NCBI RefSeq assembly: GCF_025698545.1
Contig: NC_068569.1
Span: forward strand, 6,386,001 to 6,450,000
Reading direction: 5' to 3'
Length of the DNA: 64,000 nucleotides
Source: Gossypium raimondii
Taxonomy: Eukaryota > Streptophyta > Magnoliopsida > Malvales > Malvaceae
Shown here: positions 40,061 to 51,231 of the stretch, piece by piece
Numbering within the stretch: the first letter of the stretch is position 1
How the letters are laid out: the number at the start of each line of letters is the position of its first letter
Notes under the pieces: generated by a model
What the model was told of the DNA's origin: nothing
The model's input: only the letters and a program-made list of their open reading frames with translations
Databases searched by the model: none
Translations under genes and position numbers: made by a program

Positions 40061-40885
40061 TTATTTCTCTTAATTTTGGGAATCATATGGTCGAAACCCT
40101 CCCTCACTTTATATATAGGAGCTTGGTTTGGGTTTTTGAGAGAGCCATAAAAATGAAAGTGTTTTGTAATGGATTGCATATGGGAGTTTTTTGTAGTGTA
40201 CAACCAAATTTTGAGGTTGAATTGTATACTATCATGTTTTAACGGAGTTGAATTATATATTGTCATGTCAACCAAATGTTATGCCATTAAGGGTTGGATG
40301 ACTTTCTGCGCGATAGATGACTAACTGAGATGTCTAAAGCAAATAGACATTATCTACACTGTAAGAGCGTTTATTCTGCAACTTATAGGTGGGGTACTAA
40401 TGCAACGTATACCTGATTCAAGTAGAAGATGACTAATTGTGAAAAATTACTATTCAAAAATTTTGTATTACTTTTGTATCTTTAAATCAAATTTAGCCTG
40501 TATTATTTGTTGTTCGAAATTTATATTTTAGTGTATTAATTCTTTATAATGTTTGTATTTTTTTGTATTTGTAAATTTAGTTTAGTCGGTATTATACTAT
40601 TATTTGTGGTTTCAATTTTATATTTTCGTGTATTAATTTCTTAGAATGTTTGTATTATTTTGTATCTGTATTTTTTTGTATTTTTTTTCTTAGAATGTAG
40701 TTTCAATTAGGATCCATTAAGTGATCGGCGGTAATCAGTGGTGAACGACGGTGATCGAACGTGATCAGTGACGGTCGATGGTGAATGACAATTATAGTGG
40801 CGATCGGGTTTTGGGTTGAAGTATGCCATTTATAGTGGGGGACCATAGTGGCTAAGCAATGGTAAAATATATATATTTTAGGTCT

Positions 40886-41015
40886 TGACCTATTGGGTCA
40901 CGTCAGAGCAGGCCTAACCTACTAGTGCCAGCCATTCAAAGGCTGCCTGCCACTTGGACCCTGTTGGTGCTGGCCAATTGATTTTTTGTTTTGAGTGGCC
41001 TAACACAAGCCTATC
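40886..41015 (+). repeat. Direct repeat A (copy 1) inside the Mutator-like element
   Basis: Text including CTAGTGCCAGCCATTCAAAG and TGGCCAATTGAT recurs in the same orientation at 45272-45398, continuing after the solo LTR at 46633. The gene fragments lie between the two copies. Confidence 0.65.
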
Positions 41016-41022
41016 ATGCTAT

Positions 41023-41443
41023 GGGCCAGTTCTTTATTACTTTTGAGAAACGCTTTTGAGAAGTGCTTTTGAGAAATTTGGTTGTTTGGCATTGCTGTCA
41101 AAAAGTGCTTTTGAAGAATAAAATGTCCATCCATTTTAGACATGAGATTATAAAGTAACAAATATGTATTTAAATAATATTCAAATTTGTTAATATTATG
41201 ATATTTTAGTAAAAATATAAAGAAATAATTTATTATAACTTATTGTTAATATTTTAATATATAATATTAATTTTAAATATTTCTAAGTAATTAATATTAA
41301 TTATTTATAAAATTTAATTAGAATATATAAACTATATTTAAATATTTAAATATAAAATTAAATATTTGTAATTAGATATTGACACGATTGTATTATTATA
41401 AAAATTATTTTTATTTTTAATTAATGCTTTTAACACATTTGTA
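41023..41443. mobile_element. MITE copy 2, truncated
   Basis: Starts GGGCCAGTTCTTTATTAC and follows the reverse complement of copy 1 (22107-22732) for about 420 bp, up to the text ACACATTTGTA. The other end, about 170 bp in copy 1, is missing. Confidence 0.65.
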
Positions 41444-42439
41444 TTATTTTATTTTAAAATGTATTTGAATATATAACTCATATTATATACTAACATAACA
41501 TAGAAAACATAAACCTAATGAATTAAAATATTACATATATTTGGATTAAAGTTTTAAAAGAGATAATATTTATATACCAAATATAAATACTAAAATTTGT
41601 CAATAGCATTTACAATTTAAAGTGAATTCATTAAACTAGATGCTATATTTGATAAGCATATGAAAATGATTTGGTTATATTCAATAAATGATTTGGTTAA
41701 TACAATACTTATATTTGATAAGCATATGAAAATGATTTGGTTAATACAATACTTATATTTGATAAGCATATGAAAATGAAAGCCGAGACTGTCTGATCAA
41801 GAACGCAAAAAAGAATATTTCATGGAAAGAAGATTGTTAGGATGAATTCTTCAATTCCAAAGTCTCAGAAACCAAGCAATATGCCAAATTAGTGGACAGT
41901 CCACATCATTAACATTACATACTGTTTTAAGATGAACAAGAATGGAACTAAAGTGTCTACCGAGGAGTAACATACTGCTATTTTTGTAAATAAAGTACAG
42001 AAAGTGTATAAATAGATGGTTGAATAATACACATCCAGAAAATATCATTGCCAATAAGCCACTAACAAAGTAGCCTCATAAACAAAGAAATAGTTTTTAG
42101 GTTCTGCCTACATTTCATGATAATGACATAAAACTACATCAAAGATCAGAGTCGAACTTTGTTCATAAGAACATAAAATAAATCATTGGCAAGAAACAAT
42201 TTTGCAGCATGTCATATGTGTTGAGCATCCAAAGGAAAAAAGAAATTGTCAGCCAGTGGCTCTCATCTTACTCGCCCGCATAGTAGTGTCGCCTCACTAT
42301 GGCATCCTTAACCCCCATATGACATGTATACAAGCAGCCACCCCTAGAAAGGCAATTCCACTTCATATGCAGCGAAATAAAAATACCATGCTTCATACTT
42401 TTTCCTCATTTAGCAAGAAAGTTTCTTTACGGATTATGA
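41444..42439. other. Non-coding stretch inside the Mutator-like element
   Basis: AT-rich. A 55-bp-scale unit with the text TTGATAAGCATATGAAAATGA recurs three times at about 41649-41780. The part from about 41830 to 42430 could be captured 3' sequence of the CNX1 fragment, but this cannot be shown. Confidence 0.4.
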
Positions 42440-43008
42440 CCAAACATAACTTCAAAGCATTAGCTGACTTCATACTCAGAAGCCGACTACTCATTTGGTG
42501 ACCAGTGCTCTCAACGACAAATCTAAAATCCGAAAGAAACAAATTGCTTCTTAACACAATTATAATATCATTACAAAGTAGAATAAAATAGCAAAAACCA
42601 TGACACTTGCAGATAAATTAGGTCCAAGAAGGATCTAACTGAACAACAAATCGAAAAAGTGAGGAGACCTATGATCAAGGAAACTATAACTCTAAATTTA
42701 CCTTGCACTCTCCGATCCATCATTAGCCTCCCATCTGATAGTAGCATGATAAAATTCTGGCCGAATTGGATCCGTCTTTAGGAAGGGAGGTGCTTCAGAA
42801 AGAACCTTCAAGCCTAATTAGAGAATTTAACCTTACACAAATTTTGTTTTAGGAAGCTGAACAAGCTTTTGAGAAGTCATTAAAATGAAAACAGTAGGCA
42901 ATGTAGTACCTTCACCATAGTAACACCAACTGTAGAAAGTAGTCCCACTTCTGAAGCAGCTAATCTTTCTCCAGATTTTAGAATTTCCAGTGTATCAAAC
43001 AGAGAACT
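42440..43008 (-). pseudogene. CNX1: CNX1 (molybdopterin biosynthesis) gene fragment
   Basis: Three exon-like blocks on the minus strand match the E (molybdenum-insertion) domain of plant CNX1: about 43008-42910, including LKSGERLAASEVG and STVGVTMVKV; about 42815-42702, including TDPIRPEFYHATIRW; and 42522 to about 42440, reading FVVESTGHQMSSRLLSMKS. Splice sites remain and the last junction still closes in frame (AG|A). The catalytic middle of the domain, which belongs between the first and second block, is absent, and the text beyond LLSMKSANAL runs out of the family frame. It is a non-functional, internally deleted copy carrying introns, so it was captured from DNA rather than mRNA. Confidence 0.75.
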
Positions 43009-43565
43009 AAAGCAATAATACCAAATAGTAGAGTTTAAAACATATCACCAGTTTTTATTTGTCTAAAAAATGGGCATCTGTGAGAATATATATAGAATAT
43101 AAACATCAGAATCAATAATGGAGCTGGACGTTGACCAACTATGCAACACTTTACATAGATATGCTGACCTTTTAATTGAAAACATAATACAATCATAAAC
43201 AGCCTAAGCTGATGAAGGGTTAAATGAAAGAACCCTACAAGTGAATCAATCTGAAGAGTGCATGAACATAAAAAAGAACAATATAGCAAGCAAGCACTTA
43301 TGAAGCAGCTATAGCAAGGATCATTAACGTTTAACAGTATCCTATTAACTTAAAAAAAAAAAAAAAAGAGTAGTTCCAAGCTTCTAAGAAATCAAGAAAA
43401 AAACATCAATTCATGCACATAAGCAATTCAAAAACATCGTTGCCCTCTCCTCATAAGCAAGTTAAGATATAATTAAGATAAAACCATGCAAATAAACAAA
43501 TAATAGTACCATTAGGTGGAGCAAAAAAAAGTGAAGAACAAATAGTATAATAATAGTTACAAGAA

Positions 43566-44216
43566 CCTAGCGTTCAGTGTTGACAATTTTGTTGGTGAAA
43601 CAATCAAAAGACCCAAAATTCTATTTCCATTCAGCAACAAGGCCTCTTGATTCCCACTCAGTAACAACGCTCAACACATCGAGATTTGTCACTGTGAAAT
43701 AAGGAGCACCATGATCGAATAACAGCTCTCTCCCATCTTCACTTATCTCTCTAAATTCCCAATGTTACATATTACCAAAAACAACAAAAATTCATTAAAC
43801 TATGCACTTTAAAATTTTATTTCTGCATCCCAAAACACCAGCAAATAATAGAATATAAAAAAGGGCAGTCAAAATTCGTCAAAGAAAATGAATTTTTAAT
43901 AAAAAATAAGTGGAGAGAAACAAAAAAGGAACCTTCTTTGAGACATGCGGCCACCAGGACCCCTGGCAGAGTCAAAAAGGGTCACTGAAATTCCATTCCT
44001 TGCCAAAGTAGCGGCACATTACAAACAGACCCTGAAACTGTGAATTTCAAGTTTTTAAAGTTAACAAAATAATGATAATAATAAATCTAAAAAAAAGATC
44101 AGAGGAGTGGGGATTTAATTTTTGTTTATTAATGGGTGTAGAAAGAGAAAGTGAGATATTATAGTAGATAGTAAGTATGGATACTTCCGCTTCCCACCGC
44201 GGCAACCTTGGCGACA
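43566..44216 (-). pseudogene. Fragment of a renalase-like FAD/NAD(P)-binding oxidoreductase gene
   Basis: Exon-like blocks on the minus strand read VAAVGSG (near 44200-44180, start of a Rossmann fold), then CAATLARNGISVTLFDSARG and PGGRMSQRR (about 44022-43933), then EISEDGRELLFDHGAP through VTEWESRGLVAEWK (43750 leftwards) and NFGSFDCFTNKIVN. The junction CAAAGAAG|A GAG ATA keeps its splice signals and phase. In-frame stops interrupt the copy (before CAATLARN and after AEWK), and the rest of the enzyme is missing. It is the N-terminal part of a renalase-like gene (Arabidopsis At3g04650 type), in the same orientation as the CNX1 fragment. Confidence 0.75.
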
Positions 44217-44739
44217 ATGTTTTGCATTCTATCCCGGTCGGTGTCGTAAACGGCGATGCTAATCAATTGGGGCTCATCTGTATGCTAATCAATTTGGGCT
44301 CATCTGTAATTACTGTGCCTATTAAACAAAGCAGTTTTAACAGAATCCATGCGTTGGGGTTCGGAACCCAGACGCAAATTCAATAGAGAGAGGGTGAACA
44401 ATCGAAGAATGTAAAATTTCTGTAAAATTTTTGCTAAACTCTAAACAATCAGAAAATAACTAAAAACAAAGCAGAATGAATAATTAAAGAGAAGAAGAAG
44501 AAAAGAAACTCACCGGCGGAAGAGGAACAAAAAACCAGAGGAAAAGAAACAAAGGCAAAGAACTTGATATCTCAGGCAAAGAACAAGAGGGAAGAACGGT
44601 TTTTGGGGGAGAAAAATGTAAATTACCAGCCAAAAACACTTTTGGCTGAAGAAAAGGAGAAAATTTTAACTTCTTCGTCTGGAGAAAAGAACTTCTCCGA
44701 TGGCGAATTTTTTTCTGAAATGGAGGCCGTTCTTCGTTC
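44217..44739. other. Possible 5' region of the captured oxidoreductase fragment
   Basis: Contains an imperfect 26-bp tandem duplication (ATGCTAATCAATT-GGGCTCATCTGT, about 44260-44311) and then purine-rich text. No intact gene was seen. Confidence 0.35.
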
Positions 44740-45260
44740 CTTTTAAAAGAAAAGGACTTTTCATTTCAATTTATTTTTTAATTTCAATTCAAATTTCATT
44801 TAATTTTATATTCATTTCACATTTCATTTTATTTTTTCATTTAATTTTTTCATATTTTATTTTTCATTTAAAATTTTTTCATATTCATTTTTTTCTTTTC
44901 CATTTTTTCATTTCATTTCATATTCATTTCAACGTTATTTTCATTTCATATTCATTACAACTTTCATTTCATTTCATATTTCATTTCACATTTCATTTCT
45001 TTTTTTTTCATTTCAATTTATTTTTTCATATTCATCTTTTCTCATTTCAATTTTTTTAATATTCATTTTTTCTCATTTCAATTTATTTATTTTTCATTTC
45101 AATTTATATTTTAATTTCATTTCAAATTTCATTTCATTTCAAATATTTTCTTCTTTAATTAAATTTCATTTTATTTAATTTTTTTCTCATTTTAAATTTC
45201 ATGTTATTTCAAAATTTTAAATTTCATTTAAATTCAAAATTTTTCTCATTTAATTTTTTT
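44740..45260. repeat. TTTCA-rich low-complexity tract, part 1
   Basis: Dense TTTCATTTCA-type text derived from a TTTCA/TTTCAATT repeat. It resumes at about 46660-47280 on the other side of repeat A and the solo LTR. Open frames here are composition artefacts. Confidence 0.8.
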
Positions 45261-45271
45261 TCAAATCAAAG

Positions 45272-45398
45272 TTTTAGGCCCTGATTCGTCGGATCACGTC
45301 GGAACAGTCCTAGGCTGCTAGTGCCAGCCATTCAAAGGTCGTCTGCCACCTAGGCTCTGACTGGTGCCGACCAATTGATGGCCCGATTTGATAGGCCT
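45272..45398 (+). repeat. Direct repeat A (copy 2)
   Basis: Same orientation as 40886-41015: CTAGTGCCAGCCATTCAAAG, then a segment ending GGCCAATTGAT-like text. It is split by the solo LTR that begins at 45399. Confidence 0.65.
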
Positions 45399-46632
45399 TG
45401 TAACACCTGATTTTTTAGTGGTGTCAAAAACAGTGGTTTCGAGGCCACTAAATCCAACAATTAAGTTCGTAAATATTATTATTTAATATTTACGAGCCAA
45501 ATATGGTTTTAAAAAGATTTTTGATTTGGTAATTTATGTTTTATAACGATTTATTAGGTTCAAGTGGTAAGACCCTAAGGTCAAATACTTTTAGAAAGTG
45601 AAGTATAGGGACCTCATTTCTATAAACCGAGCCGTAAATATTTTTATAAATATTTACGGTGTGTCATTAAGGTGGTATTAAAGTTTTGTTGAAAATTTTT
45701 AAAGTTTCGTTTCTATAAACCGAGCTTCTGTTCAGCTTTCGAGCTTCTGTTGGCATATTCGAGAGGACCAACTCTTATGAGCTTCTGTTGATGATGTACT
45801 CTTATCCGTAAGTCATTCTTCGAATGGAAAAATCTCGGTTAGGTGATTTATTTAATAAATTTGAAAGACCTGTTTATTTATTTTTATATTAATTTGAATA
45901 TAGATGTATTTATCGATTGAAGTTGTGAATGACAATGAGTTGTCATGAATGATTTTTATTATTTGATTTATTATAGTTAGTTTGGTAAAATTTTTGTTTA
46001 TCTCGTCGAACTTACTAAGCTTCGTTAAGCTTACTTGTGTTGTTTAATGTCATTGTAGATTTTCGGAAGGTTGTACAATCGGAACGACATTCAAGTCATA
46101 CTATCCAGTTTATCTTGGTGGTTTTTGAAACGTTAAATTCGGATTATATGACATGTATAGACTCTTGTGCTGTTTTGTTAATGTTTGGCTTATGTAAATG
46201 TTATGAATGATATTTTGTGCAAATAACCAATTTGCAAAGGGTATGAGAATGAGGTATAGTTGTTACGCTAGTATGTGTGGCTTATATATATTTGATTTGT
46301 TGTGGTTGTGGTAACTTTGTTAGATATTTTGATTTGGTATTACTTGAATGAGTTGATGAATTGAATTAATGTGTATTTTGAGATTAAATTGTATATAATT
46401 GTGGTACTAATCAGGGTACATTGGTTAGGCACATATTAGGTTGATTTTGATGTGTTTTTGACCCGATTAATGTCATTTTGATTTTGTATTTTGGTTAGTA
46501 TTTGAGTTTCTTAAGGTCCAAGCAATTTGATTATGTTTGTATTGATGTATGGTTTGAATGATTTACTATTCCATTGTCCTGTAATACTCTGAAGCCGTGT
46601 TCCGGCGACGGATACGGGTTAGGGATGTTACA
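45399..46632 (+). mobile_element. Solo LTR, 1234 bp, inserted in repeat A
   Basis: Begins TGTAACACCTGATTTTTTAG and ends GGGTTAGGGATGTTACA, the TG...CA form of an LTR. The flanks GGCCT (left) and AGCCT (right) fit a 5-bp target duplication with one change. Its end is the reverse complement of the LTR end at 62147 (TGTAACAYCCCTAAC), so the two belong to related families, in opposite orientation. No internal retrotransposon genes lie next to it, which indicates loss by LTR-LTR recombination. Confidence 0.75.
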
Positions 46633-46659
46633 AGCCTGACACAGGCATGTCATGCCATG

Positions 46660-47280
46660 CCTTGCCACTTTTTTTTATTTCAATTTATTTTTTAATTTTA
46701 TTTCATTTTCATTGTTCTCTGTCATTTGAATTTCATTTCACTTTTTTTTTCTTTTTTAATTAAAACTTAAATTTAATTTTAATTTCAATTTTTTTATCTT
46801 TTTCAAATGCCATGTCAATTTTATTCTCATTTCAATTTCTTTTTAAGTTTCATTTGAATTTCGATTTCTTCATTTCAATCTTATTAAACTTATTAAAAAA
46901 AATCAATTCATTTCATTTCATCTGATTTATTTTTAATCTTATTAAAAAATCAATTCAGCCAAAACAGGCTTCGTTATGCGGGCCTTGACCTTGGTACTGC
47001 CCATTAGAAACAAATTTTGAAAGGCCTGTCATTTCAAATCAATTTTTTTTTCATTTAAATTTCATTTCATTTCATTTCATTTCAACTTCATTTCAATAAA
47101 AAAGCTTAATTTATTTTTTAAATTTTACTCATATATCTTTTTTAAATATAATTTCATTTCATTCCCAATTTTAATATAATTTTATTTCATTTCATTTCAA
47201 AATAAAATTCAATTTCTTTTAAATTACTCATATATCTTTTTAAATATAATTTCATTTCATTCCTAATTTTAATTAATATA
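46660..47280. repeat. TTTCA-rich low-complexity tract, part 2
   Basis: Continuation of the TTTCA-type low-complexity text, ending in a near-duplicate pair (ACTCATATATCTTTTTAAAT at about 47127 and 47225). Confidence 0.75.
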
Positions 47281-47392
47281 TTTAAAGTGTTTTAAATTAA
47301 ATATGTATGTATATTGTATTATAATTTGTATATTATTTAAAAAATGTATTTATTAATATATTTAATCATTTGTATCATTTGAATAAAGTATG

Positions 47393-50001
47393 TCATTTGG
47401 ATAATTTATATATTTTTACAACGTTTTTACAAGAACATGTGCTCAATAATATATCATTTGTCATCTTCCAGTCCGACATTAGAAGATGATTGACCGGAAA
47501 CATAGACATGATGTGGGCAAATTGATCAGTTGTGTCTGAATGTTCGGCACACTGTGTACAATTTAGGTTTGCATGTCTCCCTGACGTCCATGTCATTTTG
47601 AATTCTCGTCGATTGTGGTCAACCTTGATGTCTACGGAGACTACGGCCAGACACTATCTCAAAAGCAGGCGGTGGAACTTCTTAGCTAGAGACATCGGGG
47701 ATTATAGGAAATTCGTTTCCCTAGATATGCAATGTGTGTTGCAACGTGTAGATCTCGTATATGAATTGTTCAACATTTAAGTTTGCTCTCGCACACATTA
47801 CATGAACATGCGCACACGGATATCAAAGAGTTTGAAATATCTCGCACTTGCAACGTCTATTTTGCAAATCAACTGGGTACGACCTAGGCAGAAGACTCGA
47901 GCGATGGCTGATGTACTCTTGAACCCAGAAAGTCTCCAAGTTGCGCAAATACAAATCTGCGATCATCATTTGCGCCCTTTGACCTTTTGCTGCCGTGGCC
48001 TTTCAGATGGCCTCAACGTACACGTGCCTGGCCTCGATTTGCTTAGCTTGTCTCAACCCTATCCTAAGCATCAATGTGACCAACCTATAGATGTTACTGA
48101 GGAAACAGCAGAAAATGGCAGATGACGTATGCGCCTCAATACGGAGTTAACCGCTTCTACTAGGTCGGTTGTCATCTAGCAATACAGAAACCCCTCATCG
48201 TAACTTTGAGTCCATTTCCAGTTCTCCATGCAACCCAACCATGTCCGGAGATCTATTGGTAAAGATGACATCTAAGATTCAAGCCTCGCAAACCTTAGCC
48301 TGAGTCTTCGCGGTTCTAACTCATGAGCTGCATATGCAGTTTGGAATTAGTATTTTAAAAAATTACAGACTAATAAAATTTGAAAAGGAATTTTTGAAAT
48401 AAATACAAACAATATTTTTTAACTATGTTCACGAGTTCTTTTTTCCATTCTTTATTCTTATAATCTCTGTGGAAGTTTAACGCGATGTGCCAAATGCAAT
48501 AAATAAACCTCCACGGAACACCCGATCGCCTTATCGCAACAAATAGTCCCTTTGATCTGTCCGGTATAAGGAAAATGTTGTCTTTTCTGACAACGTGCCT
48601 CCGTAGATTTCTAAGAAAAAATTCTCAGGATTCGAAGCACTCACTCTTTATGATGGCAAAAGCGACCGGAAGTACATTTCGATTGTCGTCTTCTACAACA
48701 GCCATTAGGAGTATTTGCGTGTATTTACCGTACAACCAGGTTCTATCCATCTGTACCATCAGCTTGTAGTGAGGGAAGACCCTAACACATAGCTTGAACG
48801 TCCAAAATAATCAGTGAAAAACTCATTTCCCTGATTACATCTCGTCATTCAGGCCCTTATACGACAGTGTTTGCAAATCAGTCATCATCCCCGGGACATA
48901 CTCCCGCATCGCGACTGATGCATCCCAGTCACCATACAACTCCCGCATTGCCATTTGCTTCGCCCACCATGCCTTCCGATAAGACACTTTGTACTTGAAT
49001 CGAGCTTGCATGTCCGCAATAAGAACCGACACCTGAATAGTGGGCAACTCTTTTACCAAATTGATGACGCAGTTGCATATGATTTTTGCATCTAACTTTC
49101 GACGGTCTTGCCACATACGAGCAGATGTGCATGTATGTGGACATTCTATTTTCCTTATCATCTACATCTGAGTCTACTGCATTAATGCAGCTCGAACACG
49201 CCAGTTACACCTACTCAAGGCTTTCCAACACTCTGCGATGTATAAAGACTGCGTCGATTTCGTCACTTTATAGTCCATACCTAACTTCAAGTTGTGTTGT
49301 TTTATTGCATGTAAACAATATTTCTTGTTATCGAATTATTGTCCTACGAACAACTCTTCACTGTCGAATTCTTCATCAAGTAGATGAGCCGAAAAAATGT
49401 TTGTATATTCCAGAAACTCGTGTATAAGAGCCGTATAAGGATCCACGTTAGTCACAAAAGACTTTAAATTATTCCTTATAGTTATATTGGGGCCCGTGTT
49501 CCCGACCGAATGGGGGTTTACATTTTCACCCTCTACCGAGTCCTCTTCGTCTATGTCTTCAGGGATGTCATCCAAATCGAGGTTACTGAAATCATCGTTA
49601 GGATCACGGTGGGGCTGATCATTACCATCTTCTATGGTGGCCAACACCTCTGGATGGATTTTTAGACGAGTACGCGAGTTTGGGATGTTATGCGAACATC
49701 CACGAGTGTTTGGATTTTTGAGAGTTGGCATTAACCCTTCACAACCCGACTGATATTCCCAGTAGACGTTAAGATCAAAATCAATTCCAAAACGCTGGCT
49801 TACTGGAATTACAACTTGAATGAGATCCGATTTAGCTATCTCAGCAAACAACTCAATTGGGTTGGGATTATCCATCTTAGGATGGCAATAAATTGATATC
49901 ATTATCCCTAGATAGATCATCATCATCTTCAACATTTGCTTCCCGCAACGGTAGCTATCTTTGTACCGATCTTTCGTTTTAAATCCGCCAGCGAAACACA
50001 T
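47393..50001 (-). pseudogene. Broken Mutator-like (MULE) transposase
   Basis: From the ATG at 50001 the first open block runs 221 codons to 49336. It has an acidic C-terminal part like the N-terminal region of plant MULE transposases. After a frame change, 49161-48835 matches the MuDR-type block (FKYKVSYRKAWWAKQMAM, then YVPGMMTDLQT). Next, 48820-48540 matches the DDE core: MVQMDRTWLYGKYTQILLMA (first D), AFAIIKSE, LIPDRSKGL (second D), and then a WHIALNF-like block. A stop replaces the Trp in ES*EFF. Downstream to 47393 there are more stops. It is clearly inactive. Its 5' end points to the right arm of the element. Confidence 0.8.
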
Positions 50002-50229
50002 TTGTTAAATCTCATTCCCATTTTTTTCGACTTTGAAAGATACAACCTTCTTCAGTTTTATTTATCATTTCTCCATCAAAATGAATATAAACAAACAAAA
50101 TCAGGGAACTCATCTTCAAAAATTTTTGCTTCATTCTCAACAAAGAAAAAACTGATATTTTTAATCTTGATTTTCAACTAATAAAGCAAACAAAAAGCAA
50201 ACAAAAATTCAAATGGAAGACAAAACACC

Positions 50230-51231
50230 TATATATATATTTGATAAAGTTGGTGCTGGCCATCAGTGTCCCAAAACAATAAAATATTCAGGACCCAAAA
50301 AAGGTGTTGGTGTCGGCCATCTATTGGCCAGCACCAAATTTTCTTTTAAGTACTTTGGTGCCGGCCATTAGATGGCCATAACCCAATTTTTTTCAAATAC
50401 TGGTATTTGAGTATACTAGTATGATACAGTTTAAAAAAATACCCTGATGCCGGCCACTGATGTTCCAAAATAAAAAAATTTATTTTTTTAAAGCCTGACA
50501 CAATCATCAAGCAATCATGGGGACAAAATACAAGGGAGTGCCGGCTAGTAGTGAGTAAAATCCGATTCAATTCGAAAAACTCAATAAAATTTTCAAAGTT
50601 TAAATTAAATAGTTCGAGTTATTTGAGTTAATCAAGTTATTTGAATCAACTCAAATAAAAAAATTAAGTTTTTCGATTTAACTCGAATATGAATTACACA
50701 ATTCGAGTTATCCGAAAATCCGAATAAGAAAAGGTAAAACTAAGCCATATTGATAAATATTTATCTCTTCTAAAGTTAAAAGTCAAAACCATTAAGTTAA
50801 AAGGCAAAACTATGTTGTTTTGAAAAATGTTTACTAATTAATTTAAAAAGCAAAACCATTATATTTTTTATGTAGTTAAATAATTTTATACTTCATTTAC
50901 TAGTTAAACAATCGGTTCATGTAAACGCAACATTGAGTATAAATAATAGAATTCGTTAACTTGACTCGAAATTTTTTGACTTGATTCGATCCGATTCGAA
51001 AAAAATTCAAATTGAGTTCGGTTGCTAAAATAGGATTCGTCTACTCGACTAACTCGAAATTTTTTTACTCGATTCGACTCGACTCGATTGTATACTCACC
51101 CCTAGTGCCGGCCATTGGGTTTTCATAACCTAAATTTACTGTTCATTTCAAGTCATTTGGATGAATGTTTTTGAACCAGGATTTTTTTTATAAATATTAA
51201 ATATTTTTGGATTAGAGGGGTAAAATAGCCA
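50230..51231 (-). repeat. Right terminal inverted repeat of the Mutator-like element
   Basis: Reverse complement of the left arm (39578-40060). It is interrupted by a hAT-type insertion at 50546-51104; without it the two halves join exactly where the left arm is continuous. Confidence 0.75.
50546..51104. mobile_element. hAT-type non-autonomous element (559 bp) nested in the right arm
   Basis: The right end read on the minus strand is TAGGGGTGAGTATACAATCG and the left end is TAGTAGTGAGTAAAATCC, the TAGGGGTG-type ends of plant hAT elements. It is flanked by a perfect 8-bp direct repeat GTGCCGGC (50538-50545 and 51105-51112), the hAT target-site length. The inside is non-coding, with repeated 'ttcgagtta/actcgaa' text. 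Confidence 0.88.

Larger units (their letters stand above)
39578..51231 (-). mobile_element. Composite Mutator-like element with long inverted arms and captured gene fragments
   Basis: The left arm (about 39578-40060) is repeated in reverse complement in the right arm (about 50230-51231). Both begin TGGCTATTTTAC from outside inwards and continue through shared text such as TTGGGTTATGG and ATGGCCAGCACCAAAGTAC. Between them lie a broken MULE transposase, fragments of two host genes on the same strand, two TTTCA-rich low-complexity tracts, and later insertions (MITE, solo LTR, hAT). The outer ends are uncertain by tens of bases and no clean 9-bp target duplication was found. It reads as a decayed Pack-MULE-type element; alternatively several elements have piled up here. 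Confidence 0.65.

Noticed and set aside
44700-45059. A 119-codon open frame rich in Phe, His and Ile
   Set aside because: It lies wholly in the TTTCA low-complexity tract; the composition alone explains it.
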